Assembly (NCBI RefSeq): GCF_029167645.1
Contig: NZ_CP119147.1
Coordinates: forward strand, 1,860,001-1,924,000
Length of the DNA: 64,000 bases
Source of the DNA: Streptomyces sp. AM 2-1-1
GTDB taxonomy: Bacteria; Actinomycetota; Actinomycetes; Streptomycetales; Streptomycetaceae
Direction of reading: 5' to 3'
This document shows, piece after piece, positions 57,703-64,000 of the stretch; positions within the stretch are counted from its first letter, which is position 1, and every line of letters starts with the position of its first letter. The notes below the pieces were generated by a model. That model made no database searches, was not told where the DNA came from, and worked only from the letters and a program-made list of their open reading frames with translations. Made by a program: the position numbers and the translations under genes.

Positions 57703-58674
57703 CTACGGGGCGTCCTCGATGTCGCCGAAATGGTCCCAGCCGCCCCGGGTGGTCCAGGGCGCTCCGTCGACGGTGACCTGGGGCAGGGCCGAGGGGTTGA
57801 GGACCTCGCCGATCACCTTCCAGCGGGCGGGCAGCTTCACGTCGGGCCCGAAGGTCGCCACGATCGCGTGGTCCTCTCCCCCGGTGAGCACCCACTGGAG
57901 CGGGTCGACTCCGACCGCCTGTCCGATGTCCGACATCTGGGACGGGATGTCGATGAGCCCGGAACGCAGGTCGATGCGGACCTTGCTCGCCTCGGCGATG
58001 TGGCCGAGGTCGGCGACGAGGCCGTCGCTGACGTCGGTCATCGCGGTGGCGCCGAGCCCGGCCGCCGCGGGGCCCGCGTGGTACGGGGGTTCGGGGCGGC
58101 GGTGGGCTTCGACGAAGGCGCGCGGCGAGCGGAACCCGCGGGAGAGCACGGCGTATCCGGCCGCGGACCAGCCGAGCCAGCCGGTGACGGCGACGACGTC
58201 GCCCGGGCGGGCGCCGCCCCGGGTGACCGGTTCGTGGTTGCGGAGGTCGCCGAGCGCGGTGATCGCGACGGTGATGGTGTCCCCTCCGACCACGTCGCCG
58301 CCGACCACGGCCGCCCCGGCGACCTGGCACTCGTCACGGAGCCCGTCCATGAGTTCGGTGGCCCAGGTCACGGGGAGGCTCGCCGGTACGACGAGGCCGA
58401 GGAGGAGCGCGGTGGGCACGGCGCCCATCGCCGCGATGTCGGCGAGGTTCTGCGCGGCGGCCTTGCGTCCGACGTCGTACGCCGTCGACCAGTCGCGGCG
58501 GAAGTGACGTCCTTCGATCAGTACGTCGGTACTGGCCACCACCCTGCGGTCCGGAGCCGCCACGACCGCGGCGTCGTCGCCGGGCCCCAGCCGTACCGCC
58601 GGAGTGGTGGTGAGCCGGGCGGTGAGCTCTCTGATGAGCCCGAACTCCCCCAACTCGCCCACGGTTCCCTTCAC
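57703..58674 (-). CDS. thiL: Thiamine-monophosphate kinase
   Basis: 323 residues, GTG start (MKGTVGELGEFGLIRELTAR). PurM-like fold: GPGDDAAVVAAPDRR, STDVLIEGRHFRRDWS, AAQNLADIAAMGA and TDVSDGLVADLGHIA. Makes thiamine diphosphate. 117 bp upstream of thiD; divergent from the Lrp-domain gene. Confidence 0.95.
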   Translation of the reverse strand: MKGTVGELGEFGLIRELTARLTTTPAVRLGPGDDAAVVAAPDRRVVASTDVLIEGRHFRRDWSTAYDVGRKAAAQNLADIAAMGAVPTALLLGLVVPASLPVTWATELMDGLRDECQVAGAAVVGGDVVGGDTITVAITALGDLRNHEPVTRGGARPGDVVAVTGWLGWSAAGYAVLSRGFRSPRAFVEAHRRPEPPYHAGPAAAGLGATAMTDVSDGLVADLGHIAEASKVRIDLRSGLIDIPSQMSDIGQAVGVDPLQWVLTGGEDHAIVATFGPDVKLPARWKVIGEVLNPSALPQVTVDGAPWTTRGGWDHFGDIEDAP

Positions 58675-58958
58675 CGAGTGTCACCTCTCGTTCGTCGCAC
58701 CGGACGTCCGGTGCGGGCTGCTCCGACGGGTCCGCGTCCGTTCTCCGGCCTGTGCCGGACCGGTCCGCGCTCGCGGGTGGCCGGCGTCGCCCCGGGCGCC
58801 GCGGCAGGCACCGGTGCTGAGGGAGGCGTCCGCCGCGCTCCCCCGTACGCCACGCTAGGGACGTCTCCCGGCCCCGGGGTCTCCCCGCTCCCGTCGGCGA
58901 CGCGATAACGTGGCGTTCCTCTCCCCCACATGATCCTCGTGGCCGCCCTGGAGGTTCC

Positions 58959-59192
58959 GTGGTACAGGCGTACATTCTTATTCAGACCGAGGTGGGCAAG
59001 GCGTCGATCGTCGCCGAGACCATCGCGAGACTTCCGGGAGTGATCCAGGCAGAGGACGTCACCGGTCCCTACGACGTGATCGTGCGCGCGCAGGCCGACA
59101 CGGTCGACGCCCTCGGCCGCATGGTGGTCGCCCGGGTCCAGCAGGTGGAAGGCATCACGCGAACGCTGACCTGCCCCGTCGTCCACCTCTGA
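58959..59192 (+). CDS. Stand-alone Lrp/AsnC ligand-binding (RAM) domain protein
   Basis: 77 residues, GTG start with GGAGG. MVQAYILIQTEVGKASIVAE then DVTGPYDVIVRAQADTVDAL is the Lrp C-terminal domain without any DNA-binding helix. Such proteins can modulate full-length Lrp proteins or bind amino acids. 20 bp ahead of the DUF3515 gene. Confidence 0.92.
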   Translation: MVQAYILIQTEVGKASIVAETIARLPGVIQAEDVTGPYDVIVRAQADTVDALGRMVVARVQQVEGITRTLTCPVVHL

Positions 59193-59212
59193 CCCCCGTC
59201 TACGCTGGACCG

Positions 59213-59695
59213 GTGACGTCTTCCCGCCGCCGGTCGCTCCGCCCGTCGTTCCTCGTGCCGTCCGCCGCCGCGCTCCTGCTGGCGGCGGGCTGCTCCGGCG
59301 GCTCCCAGCCGTCGGTCGCGGTCCCCACGCCGTCCCGTGAGGCGGCCGCGCTCTGTTCGGACCTGGACAAGGCGCTGCCGAGAACCGTGGCCGGGCTGGA
59401 ACGCGGCGATCCCGCACCGGAGTCCGAGCTGACCGCCGGCTGGGGGGACGGGGCGATCGTACTTCGCTGCGGGGTGCCCCGGCCCGCCGCCATGGCGGAC
59501 GCGGATTCCAAGGCGATCGACGCGGACGGCGTCAACTGGATGCTGGAGCAACGCCCGGACGCGGGACCCCGGTTCACCACGACGTACCGCGAGGCGTACG
59601 TCGAGGTCACGATGGGGCGCGCGTACGCACACGACGCCAGCCCGCTCGCCGCGTTCGCGAAGCCGGTGCGGGCGACGGTCCCCGAAAGCCTCTGA
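59213..59695 (+). CDS. DUF3515 family lipoprotein
   Basis: 160 residues, GTG start. A lipoprotein signal: basic start, hydrophobic SFLVPSAAALLLAAGCSGG with the lipobox cysteine near residue 27. The mature part has AALCSDLDKALP and LRCGVPRPAAM, typical DUF3515 cysteines. Extracytoplasmic, function unknown; convergent with ddl. Confidence 0.9.
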   Translation: MTSSRRRSLRPSFLVPSAAALLLAAGCSGGSQPSVAVPTPSREAAALCSDLDKALPRTVAGLERGDPAPESELTAGWGDGAIVLRCGVPRPAAMADADSKAIDADGVNWMLEQRPDAGPRFTTTYREAYVEVTMGRAYAHDASPLAAFAKPVRATVPESL

Positions 59696-59703
59696 GGCCC
59701 ACT

Positions 59704-59736
59704 CCCGCCGGCCGGTCGTGTCGTCCGGCCGGCGGG
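59704..59736. terminator. Bidirectional hairpin between DUF3515 gene and ddl
   Basis: CCCGCCGGCCGG/CCGGCCGGCGGG, a 12-bp perfect stem with a 9-nt loop in the 55-bp convergent gap. Confidence 0.75.
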
Positions 59737-59750
59737 GTGCGCACCGCGGG

Positions 59751-60926
59751 TCAGCGCAGTCCGGTGGACCGGTTCAGGGCCGCCTTCACGAGCCGGTCGA
59801 CGAGCTCGGGGTAACCGACTCCGCTCTCCTGCCACATCCGCGGGAACATCGAGATGGGTGTGAAGCCCGGCAGGGTGTTGATCTCGTTGATGACGAACTC
59901 GCCCTCGTCGGTGAGGAAGAAGTCGGCGCGCACCAGGCCCTCGCAGGAGACGGCCTCGAAGGCGGCGACGGCGAGGCGCTGGACCTCCGCGGTCTGCTCC
60001 GGGGTGAGCGGGGCGGGCACGAGCCCGGCCGCCGCGTCGATGTACTTCGCCTCGAAGTCGTAGAAGTCGTGTGCGGTGACCGGCGGGATCTCGGCCGGCA
60101 CGCTCGCGCGCGGCCCGTCCTCGAACTCCAGTACCCCGCACTCGATCTCGCGTCCGCTCAGCAGCGACTCCACGAGGAACTTCGGGTCGTGGCGGCGGGC
60201 CTCCTCGATCGCCTCGTCGAGGCCTTCGAGCCCGTCGACCTTGGTGATGCCCATGGACGAACCACCGCGCGCGGGCTTCACGAAGAGCGGCCAGCCGTGC
60301 TCACCGGCGAAGTCCACGATCCGCTTGCGGGCGGCGGCGGGGTCGCTCTCCCACTCGCGGGGGCGGACGACCACGTAGGGGCCGACGGGGAGTCCGAAGG
60401 AGGTGAAGACCCGCTTCATGTACTCCTTGTCCTGGCCGACGGCGGAGGCGAGCACGCCCGCACCGACGTAGGGGACGCCGGAGAGTTCCAGGAGGCCCTG
60501 GAGAGTGCCGTCCTCACCGTACGGGCCGTGCAGCACGGGGAAGACGACGTCCACCTCGCCGAGTGCGCGGGGCACCGATCCGGGTTCGGTGAGGACGACT
60601 TCGCGGCTGCCCGGGTCCACGGAGAGCACCACGCCGCCCTTCTCCGACTCGGCGAGCGCGTCCACGTCGGGCACCTGCCGGTCGGTGATGGCCATGCGGG
60701 CCGGGTCATCGCCGGTGAGGGCCCAGCGGCCGTCCTTGGTGATGCCGATCGGCAGGACGTCGTAAACGTCGCGGTCGATGGCGTTCAGGACGGCGCCGGC
60801 CGTGACGACCGAGATGCCGTGTTCGGAGCTGCGTCCGCCGAACACGACAGCCACACGCGGCTTGCGGCGCTGCTGCGCGGGGCCCTTCGGACGCTCAGGG
60901 CTCTGGGGGAGGTTCTCGCTGCTCAT
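59751..60926 (-). CDS. ddl: D-alanine--D-alanine ligase
   Basis: 391 residues (MSSENLPQSPERPKGPAQQR leader, then RVAVVFGGRSSEHGISVVTA). ATP-grasp motifs: HGPYGEDGTLQGLLEL, KPARGGSSMGITKVDG and NEINTLPGFTPISMFP. Makes the D-Ala-D-Ala end of peptidoglycan precursors. Downstream of gpsA with a 34-bp gap. Confidence 0.96.
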   Translation of the reverse strand: MSSENLPQSPERPKGPAQQRRKPRVAVVFGGRSSEHGISVVTAGAVLNAIDRDVYDVLPIGITKDGRWALTGDDPARMAITDRQVPDVDALAESEKGGVVLSVDPGSREVVLTEPGSVPRALGEVDVVFPVLHGPYGEDGTLQGLLELSGVPYVGAGVLASAVGQDKEYMKRVFTSFGLPVGPYVVVRPREWESDPAAARKRIVDFAGEHGWPLFVKPARGGSSMGITKVDGLEGLDEAIEEARRHDPKFLVESLLSGREIECGVLEFEDGPRASVPAEIPPVTAHDFYDFEAKYIDAAAGLVPAPLTPEQTAEVQRLAVAAFEAVSCEGLVRADFFLTDEGEFVINEINTLPGFTPISMFPRMWQESGVGYPELVDRLVKAALNRSTGLR

Positions 60927-60960
60927 ATCGCGATGAGCGTACCTGCTGGTCCCCGCCGGG

Positions 60961-61971
60961 TCAGCGCCGCTCGGGCTTGGCGCTCCGCGACATCAGCTCC
61001 TTGAGCGCGACGACCGGCGGCTTGCCCTCGTGGACGATCCCGACGACGGTCTCCGTGATCGGCATGTCGACCCCGTGCCGGCGGGCCAGGTCCAGCACCG
61101 ACTGGCAGGACTTGACGCCCTCCGCGGTCTGGCTGGTGGCGGCGATCGCCTCCTGGAGCGTCATGCCCCGGCCGAGGTTGGTGCCGAAGGTGTGGTTGCG
61201 CGAGAGCGGCGAGGAGCAGGTGGCCACCAGGTCGCCGAGGCCCGCGAGTCCGGAGAACGTCAGCGGGTCGGCACCCATGGCGAGGCCCAGCCGGGTGGTC
61301 TCGGCGAGCCCGCGGGTGATGAGCGAACCCTTGGCGTTGTCCCCGAGTCCCATGCCGTCGGCGATGCCGACCGCGAGGCCGATGACGTTCTTGACCGCGC
61401 CGCCGAGTTCGCAGCCGACGACGTCGGTGTTGGTGTAGGGGCGGAAGTACGGGGTGTGGCAGGCGGCCTGCAGCCGCTGGGCCACCGCCTCGTCGCGGCA
61501 GGCGACGACGGCCGCCGCGGGGCGCCGTTCGGCGATCTCCCCGGCGAGGTTGGGGCCGGTGACGACGGCGACGCGGTCGGCGGAGACCTTCGTCACGTCC
61601 GTGATCACCTCGCTCATCAGCTTGGCGGTGCCGAGCTCGACGCCCTTCATGAGGGAGACGAGCACCGTCTCCGGCTCCAGGTGGGGAGCCCACTCGGCGA
61701 GGTTGGCGCGCAGCGTCTGGGAGGGCACGGTGAGCACCGCGAACTCGGCCCCGCGCAGTGCCTCGGCGGGGTCGGTGGTGGCCCGTACCGAGGCGGGCAG
61801 TTCCGCACCGGGGAGGTAGCCGGGGTTGGTCCGGGTGGTGTTGATGGCGTCGACGACCTCGGCGCGACGGGCGCAGAGGGTGACCTCGCAACCGGCGTCG
61901 CCCAGGATCACGGCGAAGGCCGTGCCCCAGGAGCCCGCCCCGAAGACGGCCACTTTGCGCGGGAGTGTCAC
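60961..61971 (-). CDS. gpsA: Glycerol-3-phosphate dehydrogenase [NAD(P)+]
   Basis: 336 residues, GTG overlapping the plsC stop (GTGA). MTLPRKVAVFGAGSWGTAFA (dinucleotide site), VSLMKGVELGT, GPNLAGEIAE and AVKNVIGLAVGIADGMGLGD. Makes sn-glycerol 3-phosphate, the substrate of PlsC-pathway acylation; the coupling to plsC fits. Confidence 0.96.
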   Translation of the reverse strand: MTLPRKVAVFGAGSWGTAFAVILGDAGCEVTLCARRAEVVDAINTTRTNPGYLPGAELPASVRATTDPAEALRGAEFAVLTVPSQTLRANLAEWAPHLEPETVLVSLMKGVELGTAKLMSEVITDVTKVSADRVAVVTGPNLAGEIAERRPAAAVVACRDEAVAQRLQAACHTPYFRPYTNTDVVGCELGGAVKNVIGLAVGIADGMGLGDNAKGSLITRGLAETTRLGLAMGADPLTFSGLAGLGDLVATCSSPLSRNHTFGTNLGRGMTLQEAIAATSQTAEGVKSCQSVLDLARRHGVDMPITETVVGIVHEGKPPVVALKELMSRSAKPERR

Positions 61972-62762
61972 TGGGAGCCCTTCTCTTCGGCCTCGCGCCG
62001 CTGGTCCGCGCGGGCCTTTCGGTGGTCGTACGGCTCGGCGGGAGCCTCTTCGCCGCGCACGATCGCCAGTTGTTCGGTGATCGCGGCCATGATGACCTCG
62101 GTGACCTCGCGCAGGACCTCGGGGGTCGGCTCACCGGCGTAGAAGCGGCTGAGGTCGACGGGGGGTCCGGCCTGTACGCGGAGGGTCTTGCGGGGGAAGA
62201 ACCGGTACTTGTTCTCCTTGGCGTACGGCGGCATCGCGAGGTTGGCGCCCCACTGGGCGACGGGGATGACGGGGGCCCGGGTCGTCAGTGCCACGCGGGC
62301 GGCGCCGGTCTTGCCGTTCATCGGCCACATGTCCGGGTCGCGGGTGAGCGTGCCCTCGGGGTAGAAGGCGACGCACTCCCCGTCCTCGATCGCGGCGACG
62401 GCGGCCCGGAAGGCGTTCAGCGCGTCGGTGGTCTCGCGGTAGACGGGGATCTGGCCGGTGCCGCGCAGCATCATGCCGACGAACGGGGCGCGGAAGAGGG
62501 CCGCCTTCGCCAGGAACCTCGGCACCCGGCCGGTGTTGTACTGGAAGTGCCCGTAGGAGAGCGGGTCCACGTAGGAGTTGTGGTTGACGACCGTGAGGAA
62601 ACCGCCGTCGGCCGGAATGTGCTCCATTCCCCGCCAGTCACGCTTGAAGAGGACCAACAGGGGCGGCTTCGCGATGACCGCCGCCATGCGGTACCAGAAG
62701 CCGATTCTGCGGCGGGACACTCGGACACCCTTCACTCGGACCTGACCTGCTGCCTTGGCCAC
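61968..62762 (-). CDS. plsC: 1-acyl-sn-glycerol-3-phosphate acyltransferase
   Basis: 264 residues if from GTG 62760-62762; a GTG at 62733-62735 is an alternative, as neither has a strong site. Acyltransferase motifs: TVVNHNSYVDPLSY (HxxxxD type), GTGQIPVYRET and FYPEGTLTRDPDMWP. Makes phosphatidic acid, upstream of CdsA in phospholipid synthesis. Divergent from cofC. Confidence 0.93.
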   Translation of the reverse strand: MAKAAGQVRVKGVRVSRRRIGFWYRMAAVIAKPPLLVLFKRDWRGMEHIPADGGFLTVVNHNSYVDPLSYGHFQYNTGRVPRFLAKAALFRAPFVGMMLRGTGQIPVYRETTDALNAFRAAVAAIEDGECVAFYPEGTLTRDPDMWPMNGKTGAARVALTTRAPVIPVAQWGANLAMPPYAKENKYRFFPRKTLRVQAGPPVDLSRFYAGEPTPEVLREVTEVIMAAITEQLAIVRGEEAPAEPYDHRKARADQRREAEEKGSQ

Positions 62763-62888
62763 GGACGGTCATGTCACGCCCCAGGCCCCTGCTCTGTCGA
62801 GAACACCGTACGCCCCGCCCCACGAACCGGACCGGCAGCCCGTCGTAGCGGCAGGCGAGAATGGGGACCGACATTCACGGAGGGGGAG

Positions 62889-63584
62889 ATCGCCACGAAC
62901 ACCGACCCGGCCGGCCGCTGGTCCCTGGTCGTTCCGCTGAAGCCCTTGGCGTACGCCAAGAGCAGGCTGCGGGTCTCGACCGGTGAGCGCCTGCGGCCCC
63001 GACTCGCCCTGGCCTTCGCACAGGACACGGTCGCCGCGGCGCTCTCCTGCCCCCAGGTACTGGATGTGTTGGTCGTCACGGACGACGTGGTCGCCGCCGG
63101 CGCCCTGGCGGCGATGGGCGCCCGCGTGGTGGCCGACCTCCCGGGAGCCGGCCTCAACGCGGCGCTCGCACACGGCGCGGACCGGGTCCGGGCCGGGCGG
63201 CCGTCGGCGCCGGTGGCGGCGCTAAACGCGGATCTCCCCGCACTGCGTGCCTCGGAATTGTCGCGCGCACTCGCCTTCTCGTCCGAATTTCCCCGGGCAT
63301 TTCTTTCGGACGCCGAGGGAATCGGGACGACATTTCTCTCGGCCGGGTCCGGAGTGGAATTGCGGCCGGCTTTCGGCGGCCCGTCCCGCCTGCGACATCT
63401 CGCGTCGGGGGCGCGGGAGGTACCGCCCGCGGGACTCGACTCGGTCCGCCGGGACGTGGACACCGGGGAGGACCTGCGGGTGGCGCTGGCCCTGGGGGTG
63501 GGGCCGCGTACGGAGGAACTGCGGGACGCCGTACGGCTGCGGGACGTCACGCGGTCCGCGGGACCCGCGCCCACCGGGCGATAG
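62889..63584 (+). CDS. cofC: 2-phospho-L-lactate guanylyltransferase CofC, non-canonical ATC start
   Basis: About 231 residues. The domain begins WSLVVPLKPLAYAKSRLRVS right at its usual N-terminus, with TDDVVAAGALAAMGARVV, GLNAALAHGADRV, ALNADLPALRASEL and RRDVDTGEDL following. Coenzyme F420 synthesis. No ATG, GTG or TTG lies in frame before the domain. GGAGGGGG stands 5 nt before an in-frame ATC (62889), the best start I can see; a frameshift from the out-of-frame ATG at 62861 is the alternative. Confidence 0.88.
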   Translation: MATNTDPAGRWSLVVPLKPLAYAKSRLRVSTGERLRPRLALAFAQDTVAAALSCPQVLDVLVVTDDVVAAGALAAMGARVVADLPGAGLNAALAHGADRVRAGRPSAPVAALNADLPALRASELSRALAFSSEFPRAFLSDAEGIGTTFLSAGSGVELRPAFGGPSRLRHLASGAREVPPAGLDSVRRDVDTGEDLRVALALGVGPRTEELRDAVRLRDVTRSAGPAPTGR

Positions 63585-63594
63585 GCTGCGGGCC

Positions 63595-63798
63595 ATGCAG
63601 GCGACCGCGTACACGTACGACCCCGTGACCCGCAGCGGCAGTGTGCTGCTCGACGACGGCACCCCGGTGGACTTCCCCGCGTCCGCGTTCGACGCGGGCG
63701 GCCTGCGGCTGCTCCGCCCCGGCCAGCGGGTGCGCATCGAGGGCCGGGGCGAGGGTTCCTCGCTCCGGATCGACCTGGTCACGCTGCAGACCTTCTAG
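63595..63798 (+). CDS. Small conserved protein, OB-fold-like
   Basis: 67 residues from ATG 63595, 10 bp after cofC (MQATAYTYDPVTRSGSVLLD). GTPVDFPASAFDAGGLRLLR then PGQRVRIEGRGEGSSLRIDL resembles a short cold-shock or S1-like beta barrel. Function unknown; probably co-transcribed with cofC. Confidence 0.85.
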   Translation: MQATAYTYDPVTRSGSVLLDDGTPVDFPASAFDAGGLRLLRPGQRVRIEGRGEGSSLRIDLVTLQTF

Positions 63799-63838
63799 CG
63801 GTACGCCGCTCGGCCGCGCGGCGCGCCGGACAGCCCGC

Positions 63839-63868
63839 GGGCCGGGCTCCCCGAGGGGAACCCGGCCC
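63839..63868. terminator. Hairpin between the 67-aa gene and hupS
   Basis: GGGCCGGGCTCCCC pairs with GGGGAACCCGGCCC at 13 of 14 positions in the convergent gap. It is suited to end both transcripts. Confidence 0.65.
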
Positions 63869-63902
63869 GGCGCGACGTGCGAGAGCGAGCGCGTGCCCGG
63901 TC

Positions 63903-64000
63903 TCACTTCTTGCGAGCGACGGCCTTCTTGGCCGTGGTGGTGCGCGCCGTGGTCTTCTTGGCGGGCGCCTTCTTGGCCGTGGCCTTCTTGGCCGGGGCGG
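63903..64000 (-). CDS. hupS: HU-family DNA-binding protein HupS, C-terminal end only
   Basis: The last 31 or so codons are in the window: repeats of AKKA, AKKAPAKKTTARTT and AKKAVARKK before the stop at 63903-63905. This histone-H1-like lysine/alanine tail after an HU domain is typical of HupS, the sporulation-associated nucleoid protein of Streptomyces, and it sits near gpsA-plsC as expected. The HU domain lies beyond the window. Confidence 0.82.
   Translation of the reverse strand, partial: APAKKATAKKAPAKKTTARTTTAKKAVARKK

Noticed and set aside
62861..62985. ATG at 62861 as the cofC start
   Set aside because: It is in a different frame from the CofC domain and its frame ends about 40 codons later; only a frameshift would join them.

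Overview
This window is chromosomal DNA of a Streptomyces. GC is very high, GTG starts are common, and many genes have GAGG-type ribosome binding sites. The marker genes are typical of the genus: WhiG, NsdA, a cluster of four type I signal peptidases, and the lysine-rich HU protein HupS. From memory, gene order runs colinear (inverted) with the S. coelicolor stretch from cdsA/rpsB down to hupS, except for one inserted island at about 40.4-45.4 kb and its edges.

0-10 kb: translation and nucleotide genes cdsA(partial)-frr-pyrH-tsf-rpsB (minus strand), then a secreted M23-like protein (+), a TetR regulator, the sporulation sigma factor whiG, and the dprA-yifB(comM)-yraN operon. 10-20 kb: DUF2469, a NUDIX hydrolase, sipZ/Y/X/W, then rplS-trmD-rimM-KH protein-rpsP, with hairpins at several joints. 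Next come an HExxH/zinc-ribbon protein and a methyltransferase. 20-34 kb: a second-type ftsH, ffh, the nitrogen operon amtB-glnK-glnD with a recognisable GlnR box, nsdA, a primase-polymerase-like protein, ftsY and the glucose permease glcP. 34-40 kb: smc, a small coiled-coil protein, acylphosphatase, and a CAP/SCP-domain protein.

The accessory region begins exactly at the stop codon of the CAP-domain gene. A 23-bp perfect direct repeat (40448-40470 and 45390-45412) bounds about 4.9 kb that looks like a decayed actinomycete integrative element. It holds a chimeric integrase, whose N-terminus resembles a RepSA-type replication initiator and whose C-terminus is a tyrosine recombinase. It also holds a GntR regulator with matching operators, a GNAT enzyme, a large imperfect inverted repeat (65-bp arms), and a tight three-gene operon (DUF6941-like, DUF4258, DUF2283) that resembles a toxin-antitoxin or defence module. 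A second integrase relic that has lost its catalytic tyrosine lies just outside the right repeat, so at least two elements used this site.

47-64 kb returns to core genes: mutM, rnc, rpmF, DUF177, a coiled-coil protein, coaD, rsmD, recG, a DAK/DegV-type protein, rpmB, thiD, thiL, an Lrp ligand-binding-domain protein, a DUF3515 lipoprotein, ddl, gpsA, plsC, cofC (no canonical start codon), a 67-aa protein and the 3' end of hupS.

Family assignments come from reading the sequences against remembered families. No database search was run. S. coelicolor comparisons are from memory.
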